Source: Arenicola marina
Taxonomy: Eukaryota; Annelida; Polychaeta; Arenicolidae
Length of the DNA stretch: 64,000 nt
NCBI GenBank assembly: GCA_964019135.1
Contig: OZ025263.1
Span: forward strand, 17,275,123-17,339,122
Reading direction: 5' to 3'
The notes beneath the pieces were generated by a model. That model saw nothing but the letters and a program-made list of their open reading frames with translations. It was not told the DNA's origin and ran no database searches. This document shows positions 1 through 13,068 of the stretch, piece by piece. The position numbers and the translations under genes are program-made. The first letter of the stretch is position 1. Each line of letters opens with the position of its first letter.

Positions 1-487
1 TATTTATAATGTACCAATTGCATAAATATGTGGATTGTCGAAGATTATCATCGAATAATTTTTACATTGGACTACATATCTAAACTTGTTTTTGGCCCGG
101 ACGGCCAGTTGCCACAAAGACGTTAGTTCGGCTTTGGTCTCTTTACGCAACGTGAGACCTATATGTGTCCATCGCATGATATTTTTATTCTGTAGACAAT
201 TAAACCTCTTGTCATATTGTCGTCCATATTAAGAAAAATATTTCCTGTATTTATTTTAGTCAAAGTCCTTAATTTTATGCATTCTACCCCATGGGTTTAT
301 TGTATTTATCTCCAAAATATTTCCCAGAACTCTTGTGTTTTTCCTTCGAAGGTGACAGGCATTTGCGAAGTCCTTTGCGAAGTATGCATGGCAAACGGCA
401 AGCAGAGGTAAGACCCAAAGGAAGGTGAATCAGTCACCAACAGTGCGGACCGTGAGTAGAGGTAGTAATTCTGGCCACAACCTCGAA
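1..487. other. Intergenic sequence, nothing recognised
   Basis: AT-rich unique-looking sequence. Short open frames exist on both strands but none shows a protein family signature, coding bias or splice context that I can support. Confidence 0.5.
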
Positions 488-622
488 TGAATGCCGTAAA
501 GTTCGCACTCCGGCCAAACGGGATTCGAACCCGCGACCCTTCGCATCCAGAGCCAAATTTGAAATTTCTCATTTGGCCCGAGGCTCTTTGGTATCTCTTA
601 TCCACTAAAACCTGGGCCGAGA
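488..622 (-). mobile_element. tRNA-derived SINE or tRNA-like pseudogene
   Basis: Read on the minus strand this stretch carries a polymerase III box A-like motif (TAGTGGATAAG, near 590-600) and a near-perfect box B (GGTTCGAATCC, near 520-532). The two boxes are about 60 bases apart. Flanking arms do not fold into a clean cloverleaf by eye and no clear acceptor stem is present, so I call a tRNA-derived SINE head or decayed tRNA rather than a functional tRNA. It could be a long-variable-arm tRNA; a covariance-model scan would decide. Confidence 0.5.
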
Positions 623-999
623 TATCACAGTTGTATTTACAGGTGGGGTCCTCGCACATTCAAAATACAATTTAGTTACTTGGATTCTTAATTGTCGGCA
701 CAGACAATAGCACACCATGTTTTATCGAAAATATCGCATACATATATGGCACAAATTCTGCTCTATATTCCTTTTATATTCTTAGAAGATGGACAAGAAG
801 ATAGGGGCATCGGGAAAGGGTCAGGAGTGTTATAGGATCACGAACAACGCTTAACCCAGGGTTAAAGTGTCCTGAATACTAATTGATACTATTCTTCTCC
901 AGTAAACAAACACGGACACGACACTTGAGGCTTGGGTCGAGTGTCGTTACTGTAGCCATGGAGACCGCTGTCTGTATTGACACCACACAGGCTACATAA

Positions 1000-1165
1000 G
1001 CGACAGACGGGGGCAGGTGGCTATGGCGGCGGGGTGGGGAAGGGTGGAGGCCGGGGGAGGGCGCGTGGAGGTGGAGGCCGGGGGGTGGAGGCGGGGACGG
1101 CGAAGGGTGGAGGCCGTGGGGGGGGGGGGTCGCGGGAAGGGTGGACGCGGGGGGCCGGAGCACGA
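1000..1165. repeat. G-rich low-complexity tract
   Basis: About 160 bases built of degenerate GGTGGAGGCCGGGGG-like words with a run of ten G near 1120. No gene is supported; apparent Gly/Arg-rich frames on one strand and Pro-rich frames on the other come from base composition. Confidence 0.7.
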
Positions 1166-2566
1166 TGTGCGCACCGCCCCATCAGCGGAACAATTTATCA
1201 CTTGCGCCCCTATCTTCAACCACCATGGTTATTCACCTCCTTGTTGTTTCCGTCTTGTTTCCGTATGAAAATATCTCATGCAGGGGTTAAATAATAGAAT
1301 TCTATGGGATGGTATAATTTAACCCCGCATAATCCAGAGAAACGAGAAGTGAAACAAATAGTGAACTTGGCCGGGAAACTCTAGCTAAGACCTTTAAAGG
1401 TCGCTGGCGCTAGAGCCACCCAATATGGTGATATTTAGAGTTATACAGTAACACAGAAACAATCAAAAGATAACTAATATATATATATATTAATATGTTA
1501 GTTATTCAATACAAAGCAATAACACACCTCACATTAACAGCTTCAATGTATGTACTTAAGAAACGTCCGTTTTTGGTGTGAACGACACTGGGACAGTGGA
1601 GGCCAGTGGACATTCGCCCCCACCCCACCCCTCCACCTCTTTCTGCCATCTAGCAAAATGCTGGATCAGCCTTTAACCCACTCATATAGATATGCATAGT
1701 AATTTGGCCTAAACGCCCAACAAATCGTCCCCCGCCTCCAACATATCGATGTGCATAGAAATTTGGCCCTAAACGACCGACAAATCGCCAATCCCCCCCC
1801 CCCCGCCCCACTCCGCCCCCCTCCCCCCCTCCCCCCGCCCCAATCCGTTACCCCCTCCCCTTCCCACTCGCCCACCACCACCACCACCACCCCATGCAGA
1901 TTGACGCAGCCAGTCATCCGTGACACCGCCCCTTGACTTCTGTACCGCTGTAGTCAGTCTGACAGGAAGAGCACCACAGTGTGCTCATGTCTCCACAACG
2001 TGTCAAAGTGCGGTACCATTGCCGGCACGGGGCCAACCCAACCTGACCCCTGGCACATTGGTGGGCTGACGGACAACCACAGAGGGCAGTGCTAACACAT
2101 CTATGGGGCCACGAAGAGCTCCTTTTGTATATGTCTTCCCGTGTTTGTGTGCGTATGGGTGTGTGGGGGGTGTGTCCCTCTGTGTGGGCTTCAGCTTTAT
2201 GATAATCCGCTCTATCTCTCACTCACAGGTCACTAGCATGGTACGCCTCACTGCGCACACCGAGACGCGAGATCCCGTCCTCAGCAAACGGAAATACGGA
2301 ACGGAGGTGATCGGGCCTCTTGGCTCGCGGAAATATAGTAATAGTTATCAATAAAATAGATGTCAATTATATTCGGTAAAGACTGTTACAAAATTTAAAT
2401 ACAGTTTTTACAAGTATTTGTGATAAAAAATACAAATAAATCTCCATTATAAAATATGACTGTATCTTGAATCAAGTAAATATGTATCTTATAAAAATTG
2501 TACATAATAGCATCAAGATAAATGCTTTCAATGGCTAATTTCAGTTTAGTTTGCTTTACGCAAAAG
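1166..2566. other. Intergenic sequence with a C-rich tract
   Basis: Contains a C-rich simple tract at about 1790-1890 with long C runs and a (CCA)n-like end, and an (AT)n stretch near 1480-1495. The remainder is unique-looking sequence with no recognisable gene. Confidence 0.5.
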
Positions 2567-5500
2567 CTGTAATAATATCTGTCTCACCCCCCCCTATGGC
2601 TCCGACCAGTGACAGTACCCATGCTGTAATAATATCTGTCTCACCTCCCACTATGGCCCCGACCAGTGATAGTACCCATGCTGTAATATAATCTGTCTCA
2701 CCCCCCACTATGGCCCCGACCAGTGACAGTACCCATGCTGTAATAATATCTGTCTCACCCCCCACTATGGCCCCGACCAGTGACAGTACCCATGCTGTAA
2801 TAATATCTGTCTCACCCACCACTATGGCTCCGACCAGTGACAGTACCCATGCTGTAATAATATCTGTCTCACCTCCCACTATGGCCCCGACCAGTGATAG
2901 TACCCATGCTGTAATAATATGTCTCACCCTCCACTATGGCTCCGACCAGTGACAGTACCCATGCTGTAATATAATCTGTCTCACCCCCCACTATGGCCCC
3001 GACCAGTGACAGTACCCATGCTGTAATAATATCTGTCTCACCCCCCACTATGGCCCCGACCAGTGACAGTACCCATGCTGTAATAATATCTGTCTCACCC
3101 CCCACTATGGCCCCGACCAGTGATAGTACCCATGCTGTAATAATATCTGTCTCACCCCCCACTATGGCCCCGACCAGTGACAGTACCCATGCTGTAATAA
3201 TATCTGTCTCACCCCCCACTATGGCTCCGACCAGTGACAGTACCCATGCTGTAATAATATCTGTCTCACCCCCCACTATGGCCCCGACCAGTGATAGTAC
3301 CCATGCTGTAATAATATCTGTCTCACCCCCCACTATGGCTCCGACCAGTGACAGTACCCATGCTGTAATAATATCTGTCTCACCCCCCACTATGGCCCCG
3401 ACCAGTGATAGTACCCATGCTGTAATGATATGTCTCACCCTCCACTATGGCTCCGACCAGTGACAGTACCCATGCTGTAATAATATCTGTCTCACCCCCC
3501 ACTATGGCTCCGACCAGTGACAGTACCCATGCTGTAATAATATCTGTCTCACCCCCCACTATGGCTCCGACCAGTGACAGTACCCAAGCTGTAATAATAT
3601 CTGTCTCACCCCCCACTATGGCCCCGACCAGTGACAGTACCCATGCTGTAATAATATCTGTCTCACCCCCCACTATGGCTCCGACCAGTGACAGTACCCA
3701 TGCTGTAATAATATCTGTCTCACCCCCCACTATGACTCCGACCAGTGACAGTACCCATGCTGTAATAATATCTGTCTCACCCTCCACTATGGCTCCGACC
3801 AGTGACAGTACCCATGCTGTAATAATATCTGTCTCACCCCCCACTATGGCTCCGACCAGTGACAGTACCCATGCTGTAATAATATCTGTCTCACCCCCCA
3901 CTATGACTCCGACCAGTGACAGTACCCATGCTGTAATAATATCTGTCTCACCCCCCACTATGGCTCCGACCAGTGACAGTACCCATGCTGCAATAATATC
4001 TGTCTCACCCCCCACTATGGCTCCGACCAGTGACAGTACCCATGCTGTAATAATATCTGTCTCACCCCCCACTATGGCCCCGACTAGTGATAGTACCCAT
4101 GCTGTAATAATATCTGTCTCACCTCCCACTATGGCTCCGACCAGTGACAGTACCCATGCTGTAATAATATCTGTCTCACCCCCCACTATGGCTCCGACCA
4201 GTGACAGTACCCATGCTGTAATAATATCTGTCTCACCCCCCACTATGACCCCGACCAGTGACAGTACCCATGCTGTAATAATATCTGTCTCACCCCCCAC
4301 TATGGCTCCGACCAGTGACAGTACCCATGCTGTAATAATATCTGTCTCACCCTCCACTATGGCTCCGACCAGTGACAGTACCCAAGCTGTAATAATATCT
4401 GTCTTACCCTCCACTATGGCTCCGACCAGTGACAGTACCCATGCTGTAATAATATCTGTCTCACCCCCCACGATGGCTCCGACCAGTGACAGTACCCATG
4501 CTGTAATGATATCTGTCTCACCCCCACTATAGCTCCGACCAGTGACAGTACCCATGCTGTAATAATATCTGTCTTACCCTCCACTATGGCCCCGACCAGT
4601 GACAGTACCCATGCTGTAATAATATCTGTCTCACCCTCCACTATGGCTCCGACCAGTGACAGTACCCAAGCTGTAATAATATCTGTCTCACCCCCCACTA
4701 TGGCTCCGACCAGTGACAGTACCTATGCTGTAATAATATCTGTCTCACCCCCACTATAGCTCCGACCAGTGACAGTACTCATGCTGTAATAATATCTGTC
4801 TCACCCCCCACTATGGCTCCGACCAGTGACAGTACCCATGCTGTAATAATATCTGTCTCACCCTCCACTATGGCCCCGACCAGTGACAGTACCCATGCTG
4901 TAATAATATCTGTCTCACCCCCCACTATGGCTCCGACCAGTGACAGTACCCATGCTGTAATAATATCTGTCTCACCCCCCACTATGGCCCCGACCAGTGA
5001 CAGTACCCATGCTGTAATAATATCTGTCTCACCCCCCACTATGGCTCCGACCAGTGACAGTACCCATGCTGTAATAATATCTGTCTCACCCCCCACTATG
5101 GCTCCGACCAGTGACAGTACCCATGCTGTAATAATATCTGTCTCACCCCCCACTATGACCCCGACCAGTGACAGTACCCATGCTGTAATAATATCTGTCT
5201 CACCCCCCACTATGGCTCCGACCAGTGACAGTACCCATGCTGTAATAATATCTGTCTCACCCTCCACTATGGCTCCGACCAGTGACAGTACCCAAGCTGT
5301 AATAATATCTGTCTTACCCTCCACTATGGCTCCGACCAGTGACAGTACCCATGCTGTAATAATATCTGTCTCACCCCCCACGATGGCTCCGACCAGTGAC
5401 AGTACCCATGCTGTAATGATATCTGTCTCACCCCCACTATAGCTCCGACCAGTGACAGTACCCATGCTGTAATAATATCTGTCTTACCCTCCACTATGGC

Positions 5501-8195
5501 CCCGACCAGTGACAGTACCCATGCTGTAATAATATCTGTCTCACCCTCCACTATGGCTCCGACCAGTGACAGTACCCAAGCTGTAATAATATCTGTCTCA
5601 CCCCCCACTATGGCTCCGACCAGTGACAGTACCTATGCTGTAATAATATCTGTCTCACCCCCACTATAGCTCCGACCAGTGACAGTACTCATGCTGTAAT
5701 AATATCTGTCTCACCCCCCACTATGGCTCCGACCAGTGACAGTACCCATGCTGTAATAATATCTGTCTCACCCTCCACTATGGCCCCGACCAGTGACAGT
5801 ACCCATGCTGTAATAATATCTGTCTCACCCCCCACTATGGCTCCGACCAGTGACAGTACCCATGCTGTAATAATATCTGTCTCACCCCCCACTATGGCCC
5901 CGACCAGTGACAGTACCCATGCTGTAATAATATCTGTCTCACCCCCCACTATGGCTCCGACCAGTGACAGTACCCATGCTGTAATAATATCTGTCTCACC
6001 CCCCACTATGGCCCCGACCAGTGATACCCATGCTGTAATAATATCTGTTTCACCCCCCACTATGGCCCCGACCTGTGATAGTACCCATGCTGTAATAATA
6101 TGTCTCACCCTCCACTATGGCTCCGACCAGTGACAGTACCCATGCTGTAATAATATCTGTCTCACCCCCCACTATGGCTCCGACCAGTGACAGTACCCAT
6201 GCTGTAATAATATCTGTCTTACCCCCCACTATGGCTCCGACCAGTGACAGTACCCATGCTGTAATAATATCTGTCTCACCCCCCACTATGGCCCCGACCA
6301 GTGACAGTACCCATGCTGTAATAATATCTGTCTCACCCCCCACTATGGCTCCGACCAGTGACAGTACCCATGCTGTAATAATATCTGTCTCACCCCCCAC
6401 TATGACTCCGACCAGTGACAGTACCCATGCTGTAATAATATCTGTCTCACCCTCCACTATGGCTCCGACCAGTGACAGTACCCATGCTGTAATAATATCT
6501 GTCTCACCCCCCACTATGGCTCCGACCAGTGACAGTACCCATGCTGTAATAATATCTGTCTCACCCCCCACTATGACTCCGACCAGTGACAGTACCCATG
6601 CTGTAATAATATCTGTCTCACCCCCCACTATGGCTCCGACCAGTGACAGTACCCATGCTGTAATAATATCTGTCTCACCCTCCACTATGGCCCCGACCAG
6701 TGACAGTACCCATGCTGTAATAATATCTGTCTCACCCCCCACTATGGCTCCGACCAGTGACAGTACCCATGCTGTAATAATATCTGTCTCACCCCCCACT
6801 ATGGCCCCGACCAGTGACAGTACCCATGCTGTAATAATATCTGTCTCACCCCCCACTATGGCTCCGACCAGTGACAGTACCCATGCTGTAATAATATCTG
6901 TCTCACCCCCCACTATGGCTCCGACCAGTGACAGTACCCAAGCTGTAATAATATCTGTCTTACCCTCCACTATGGCTCCGACCAGTGACAGTACCCATGC
7001 TGTAATAATATCTGTCTCACCCCCCACGATGGCTCCGACCAGTGACAGTACCCATGCTGTAATGATATCTGTCTCACCCCCACTATAGCTCCGACCAGTG
7101 ACAGTACCCATGCTGTAATAATATCTGTCTCACCCTCCACTATGGCCCCGACCAGTGACAGTACCCATGCTGTAATAATATCTGTCTCACCCTCCACTAT
7201 GGCTCCGACCAGTGACAGTACCCAAGCTGTAATAATATCTGTCTCACCCCCCACTATGGCTCCGACCGGTGACAGTACCTATGCTGTAATAATATCTGTC
7301 TCACCCCCACTATAGCTCCGACCAGTGACAGTACTCATGCTGTAATAATATCTGTCTCACCCCCCACTATGGCTCCGACCAGTGACAGTACCCATGCTGT
7401 AATAATATCTGTCTCACCCTCCACTATGGCCCCGACCAGTGACAGTACCCATGCTGTAATAATATCTGTCTCACCCCCCACTATGGCTCCGACCAGTGAC
7501 AGTACCCAAGCTGTAATAATATCTGTCTCACCCCCCACTATGGCTCCGACCAGTGACAGTACCTATGCTGTAATAATATCTGTCTCACCCCCACTATAGC
7601 TCCGACCAGTGACAGTACTCATGCTGTAATAATATCTGTCTCACCCCCCACTATGGCTCCGACCAGTGACAGTACCCATGCTGTAATAATATCTGTCTCA
7701 CCCCCCACTATGGCTCCGACCAGTGACAGTACCCATGCTGTAATAATATCTGTCTCACCCCCCACTATGGCTCCGACCAGTGACAGTACCTATGCTGTAA
7801 TAATATCTGTCTCACCCCCACTATAGCTCCGACCAGTGACAGTAATCATGCTGTAATAATATCTGTCTCACCCTCCACTATGGTCCCGACCAGTGACAGT
7901 ACCCATGCTGTAATAATATCTGTCTCACCCCCCACTATGGCCCCGACCAGTGACAGTACTCATGCTGTAATAATATCTGTCTCACCCCCCACTATGGCTC
8001 CGACCAGTGACAGTACCCATGCTGTAATAATATCTGTCTCACCCTCCACTATGGTCCCGACCAGTGACAGTACCCATGCTGTAATAATATCTGTCTCACC
8101 CCCCACGATGGCTCCGACCAGTGACAGTACCCATGCTGTAATAATATCTGTCTCACCCTCCACTATGGCTCCGACCAGTGACAGTACCCATGCTG
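2567..8195. repeat. Giant 57-bp minisatellite, about 98 copies
   Basis: A head-to-tail array of a 57-bp unit (cores CCGACCAGTGACAGTACCC and GTAATAATATCTGTCTCACC) fills 5.6 kb. Copies differ mainly at a few recurrent sites (GCTCCG/GCCCCG, GTGAC/GTGAT, CCATGC/CCAAGC, CACCCC/CACCCT). Variant patterns repeat at longer distances: about 4131-5100 recurs at 5041-6010 (offset 910) and about 3380-3970 recurs at 6050-6640 (offset 2670), so blocks of many units were duplicated. Because 57 is divisible by three, long frames stay open on both strands (19-residue repeats). Scattered one- or two-base deletions break the frames, so I treat this as non-coding satellite DNA. It lies about 3 kb downstream of the collagen polyadenylation site. 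Confidence 0.95.
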
Positions 8196-10700
8196 TGGTA
8201 GTCCAAGAGGTGACCGTTATCCGCATGTCTGGACGTTGTATACGCCGGGTCGACTTTGCCGTCGCCGCGGCCATGCTGTGGGTTGTCTGCTGGAGGGGTG
8301 CTGAGTGTTTGCGTGGGAGAGGCGGGCGGGCGTGACGTGAGAGAGAGGCACTGACACTGGGGACGGTGGGACACGGTGACGGCTGGACACAGCTCACCGC
8401 CTCGCTATGGTCAAAGTTCAATACCAATGGGTGGTCACTCCAGGCGCCATCTGGCGGTGAAGACTGGTATGGAGTTGTGATGGTTGGAAGGTGTGGTGGG
8501 GGGGGGGGGCAGAGGCACAGTACATGGCGGTATGGTGGTGGGTAGCTGTGGCCGGGGTGGGGGAGGGGGGGGTGTATCAATGGGGCATGCCTAAGTGGTG
8601 TGATGATGATCCTGATGATAGTGATAATGACACTGACAGCATGTAATTCAGATCGCCTAACTGATTCCCTGCTAGGCATAAAATGAACAACGTATTAATT
8701 CCATTTCGTCACGATAGTAATAAGTCCCTCTCCACCCCCCGGAATCGCACATCTCCCCCCCCCCCCCATCTCCCCAGACCTCTCCACATTTTGCCACCGT
8801 TTATCGAGAGAGACCCGAGAGAGTGTGGTGGTGGTGGGGGGGGGGGGGGCGGGTGGGTGTGTGTGACTGAGGTGGTTAGCTGCTGGTGGGTGGGGCCCGA
8901 GACACACACAAACTCCACAAGAGAGGCTCCCGCCGGCACCCTAACAGGCGAAGACTCATCGCCGGGTGGGTATTGATCTGTCGTAAAACAAACAAACTCA
9001 CTCGGAGGCACTCGTGAGACAACGCCACGAGGCGGAATACTTGAAGCGAGTCGGCGGCGTCATTGAGGGAGTGTGGGTTGGTGGTCGGCAGGCATACTGC
9101 CGCCTCCAATTGGTTGTGTGTCTTTTAATTGAAAAGTGTGGCATCATATGTCGATCGGAACCCCTTGTGACAGGTGGTCAGATCATAGGTGAGCTTTGCA
9201 TGAGGTTTCTTTGGTTACGGGTGTGTAATTTCTAAGCTTTGCAATAAATTTGATCAAGGGCGGAGGCATTTTTTAACATTATGAGCAATTTGGAAAAGTG
9301 TGGAGAATTTTGGAGCTTTACAATAAGTTCCGTCAAGGGGGGGGGGGGTTAAATTTACTTACTGTACAACACACAGGAGAAGATCACGTTGTAGTCCCGG
9401 TAATACATCGTTTTACATTCCGAGCTAAGCCCAGCCCACAGTTGAGATTTTTGTCGTTTACAGTGACGTCAATGTTTATTGCATCACAGCGATCTCATAT
9501 ATATAAACTATGAAGTGAATTACAGAGGAATCAAATGTAGCGACATGCACAACAAACACTAAGACGGGGTCTTATATGCATCAAGGGATCGATAATGTTC
9601 TGTGGTTTTTTTTTTAATCTGCTCTCATATTTGTATTAAGTTTTGGACTTAGAATGGGGCCAAGTTGACCAGCCCTCTTTCGCATACCGGTATGCACCAG
9701 GGGCCAATGATAACACTCGCTGTGTTTTCAATTAGGCTCTTCCATAGCCCCACCTCCAATCTGAGTGAGCGTGCCAAGCAGCGGGAGGGGAAGTGGGGGG
9801 GGGGGGGGGCTGTCGAGGAGAGGTGCTTTCAATTTGTCACACAGCCTCGATTTGAGACAGCGCTTCAGACACCTTATTAGCACACGGCGTTTGTCTCCAA
9901 CCAGTTGTCAGTCCACGAGATAAATGAAACGTTTTTATTTGAACCGGGTGAATTTTGGATTGTGAGCACGATTCACAAGAACGTTTTCATTCGGCTTCAA
10001 AGACGTATTTAAAACATGCAGAACAACCTTATAATTGGCAAATAGTTATTACGAAAAAATGCTTTGTCCTGGTAGAACCAGAACGAAAGTTATGCGATTA
10101 TAGCGAAGATATTACAAATGGCAGAGGACGAATGCCATTTATATCGCTGCATCCCTCCATGTATGCAAGCGCCGGATATCGCTTTTTGTAATGCCATCTG
10201 CAGTCCCATGAAGCAAGAACGGTTGTTACGCAATTTAAATCTTTGGGTCCACGGAATATTCGTGAATCTGGCTACATTTAAAGCAAATGTGTTTGATACA
10301 GGGCAAGAAACGTTAATCTCAAATCACACTATGGCGTTCAGGAGGATGTCCAAGGGGTCCGAACCCCGCACTTTTTTGAGTGCGAATGCCCGCTGTTAAT
10401 GCAAGTGGTATTCCATTTTAGATTACTCACACCACCTAAAGTGGATTTTTCAAAATCCCAGATCCACCCGCGTATATGTTCTACCACTGTTCGTGTACTC
10501 ACGATATTGCGCCTCACTCGTAATTTGTAATTCGGGGTTTGTATATCGAAATAAAAAATGACATAACAATATTAAAAAAAGCTAAATTATCGTGAATATC
10601 CATTATATATCAATGAGAATTAGTCAGATTTTCTATGCTAGGGGCAATACACATTTTTGTCTTAATATCAAATGGTCTATTAACGCCCCCCCCCCCCCCG
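8196..10700. other. Intergenic sequence with homopolymer runs
   Basis: Holds several runs of ten or more G or C (near 8500, 8757, 8840, 9342, 9797 and 10685). No splice-linked coding exons or RNA genes were recognised. Two overlapping open frames at 9955-10399 have no family signature that I know. Confidence 0.5.
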
Positions 10701-10920
10701 CTTCCGCCGCCTATGCACTGTAATCTCGGAATTCAAGCCCCCTCCAGGGGCGGATCAGGGGGTGGGGTTACGGTTTTCAGAGAGCACCCCCCCCCTTGGC
10801 AAATTCCTAGATCCGCCCCTGCCCCCCGCCCCCTAAAGTCTGGATTCGCCCCTGTAGTATGCCCTGTAACCGCGAAATTCAAGCCTCCCCACCCTCTAAA
10901 GTCTGAATCCGCCCCTGTCA
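10700..10920. mobile_element. Small inverted-repeat element cluster (CAGGGGCGGAT ends)
   Basis: At about 10744-10819 a CAGGGGCGGAT end faces an ATCCGCCCCTG end across roughly 75 bases, like a miniature DNA transposon with terminal inverted repeats. The flanking segments repeat part of it (AATTCAAGCC followed by the CGCCCCTG end, twice, up to 10919). The same ends occur at 40325-40410 and 53925-54150. The termini resemble those of hAT-type non-autonomous elements, but this assignment is from memory of the motif and is uncertain. Confidence 0.5.
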
Positions 10921-10997
10921 TACACTTATTTTAACTTTTTATTTCTTTATAAACAGCGGTGACGTTCCCCAAACAACCAACACACACACGTAGCTGT

Positions 10998-12921
10998 GTT
11001 AAACGGGCTGCCATCTAGTTTATTGGTAATCAGTCTTTAGTACAAATGTCTTGACCATTCAAAACCTGGACATAACAATCACAAATTCCAAAAAAAAATA
11101 TCTATGCTGCAAAACAAAAATATACATATCTAACTTATTTCATAGCACCATGTTGAAATCAGTTTTCAAATACTCGAAGTCAAACTCCAAGCAATCACAA
11201 ATTTTAGACATTTACACAATAACTTCAGAACCATTAAAATCGGGAAATAATATACACACTTTCTATCTAATTGTACCTTGGAAGTCAAAAGTCTGGCCAG
11301 ATCAGTTTTTAACACACATGCCAAAAGCGAGGTGGAATTACTGACGATATTACTTTCAGTGGGGCACGTTTGGAAACCTTGCTATCCATGACGCATAAAG
11401 CAGGGAATGAGATGGCTGTCGGTGTAGCACACGAATCGTGGAAGGGGCATCGGACAGAGTCGGTCTCACTACTTAAAGGTGAGTCTGGTGTCTTGTCCCA
11501 CATACGGTGTATCTCCACCTGTCTTGTGGATGGTGTACGGTGAATTCACTGGGGCTAGAGGTGGCCTGATCGAAGAGGGGGGGGAGGGGCCCCATTTGCC
11601 CACGGTGGCTGTGGGGTATGACAGACGATGCGACAATAAGGCGATGTCTGCCAGCTAATTGGTCCCTGAACCATGCGCATGAAATATGAAAAGTGAAATT
11701 CAGCCTCTTTATGGCAAGCGATAATGTATGCGGAGTCCTAGCAATAATAGATAATAAGAGAGGAATTAACGCGGTCGGTCACTACTCACAAGGCACCTAT
11801 CGAACCTCTTTCGTGAAGGCCTTAATATATTCGAAATGAATCCCTGTAGGAGGGAGCTGCACAGCCAACTCCGCCACGAGATCTGTACGCGGCAAAGTGT
11901 GTTTGGACATGAGGCCTCCCTTCCTTCACTGGTGGGACACTTGGCCGCAACGAATTCATCTGGTACAGACATCTGCAGACAGCGGTGAGTGACGCTTACC
12001 TACGTACGCGCATGTGTCATTTGCACACGACGAGGGTTACTGTGCGCACTGTATAGTTGCACGACCACGTGTATGCCACGTCGGCACCACGCGCGTAAGT
12101 GACACGTGCGTGTCACATGATTGTCACGTGTTTGTCCATATATCGGTTACCTATTCACACTGTGATTATCTAGTAGCAGCCTTGGCAGAATGCCGCCGTC
12201 TTTGTGAGTATGCTTATTAACAACAACTGAAATGCATATAACGCGGTATATACCGTATGATCGAGTAAGTTATAAGGCATACTCGTGCTCTTAATGCCCA
12301 TAGATCGAGTTAGAAAGACGTAGATTTTCTGGGGACTAAAATCCAGACAAGACATCACCATGAAGCGGATTATATACTCTAGGTGTGTCAAGAAACATAC
12401 TGTTTGGTTTCTTTGTATGTTAAGCATCACAGAGATTCTATAACTGAGATTTTAATGCACGGTGGCGCGGTAACGCGGTCAACCTCCATACCTCATCCCC
12501 TACGCGTTCCCATTCAGCAGTTGGCCACATTAATGAAACACGTTAATCTTTGCCCCTTTCTTCGGCACTTCCCCGCATAGTGAGGGAAAATACTGAAAAT
12601 AACGGATGATAATATCAACTCAACTTTGTGCGCTGTTCGATCGTCTTTGTGTTGACAGGATCACGTGATCTGGGAGACCACGTGACCCGGCGAGACGAGG
12701 CTAAGCCATTTCCGATGACGTACGTCTAAGGTTTTTTGGGTTTTTTTTTAATGGTTGGCCTCTTTTCACTCCGGTACTTTGCCTTGCGATGACTCTCTGA
12801 CTTACATAGTAACAATTCCGACCGACTACATACCACTGTGGCTACAGTCCGCTTACAGTTAAATAACAACACATAGCACCGAATAAGCTCCTATTATCGC
12901 CCCCTCTTCATCATGGGAAGC
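10998..12921 (-). other. Probable 3' UTR of the fibrillar collagen gene
   Basis: This lies between the collagen stop codon (12922-12924) and the first convincing polyadenylation signal on the minus strand. If unspliced the UTR is about 1.9 kb. The sequence is AT-rich and holds no supported gene; a 97-residue open frame on the plus strand at 11051-11344 is low complexity. The 3' end position is inferred from the signal arrangement, not observed. Confidence 0.5.
11019..11024 (-). terminator. Polyadenylation signal AATAAA
   Basis: AATAAA on the minus strand is followed about 30-55 bases later by a GU-rich stretch (GTGTGTGTTGGTTGTTTGGGG, complement of about 10966-10990). This is the usual two-part poly(A) signal, and cleavage would fall near 10998-11004. 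A second AATAAA at 10938-10943 lies beyond and could be an alternative. Confidence 0.55.
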
Positions 12922-13068
12922 TTAAGAAAAGCACACTGGGCCTATTTCCAAGCCGAATGCCTGGTCCTCCCCGCCAATGTCGGACGGTGCAATGTCCACG
13001 ATTGGCAGCCGCCTCGTCTTGGTCGTCTTGAACTCAAATACGGTCTTGGTCCATTTGCTCTGCTTGTG
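12922..13068 (-). CDS. Collagen exon 50: COLFI C-terminal end and stop
   Basis: Encodes residues 1422-1469 and TAA. It contains the hallmark end of fibrillar collagen C-propeptides: [16 protein letters not shown], then a Gly-Gly-Glu-Asp-Gln segment, then GPVCFS. The last Cys corresponds to vertebrate Cys8, which pairs within the chain with Cys5. The acceptor is CTGCAG and the upstream exon joins in phase 0. Confidence 0.95.
   Translation of the reverse strand, partial: HKQSKWTKTVFEFKTTKTRRLPIVDIAPSDIGGEDQAFGLEIGPVCFS

Noticed and set aside
488..622. Functional tRNA gene
   Set aside because: Box A and box B are recognisable, but I could not pair acceptor and anticodon stems convincingly.
3380..7111. 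Several 320-390-codon frames encoding 19-residue repeats on both strands
   Set aside because: By-product of the 57-bp satellite; frames are broken by small deletions, open on both strands, and lack start context, unique flanking sequence or domains.
10118..10399. 93-codon plus-strand frame with several Cys
   Set aside because: No family signature; lies in intergenic sequence beside inverted-repeat elements. A protein-profile search would be needed.
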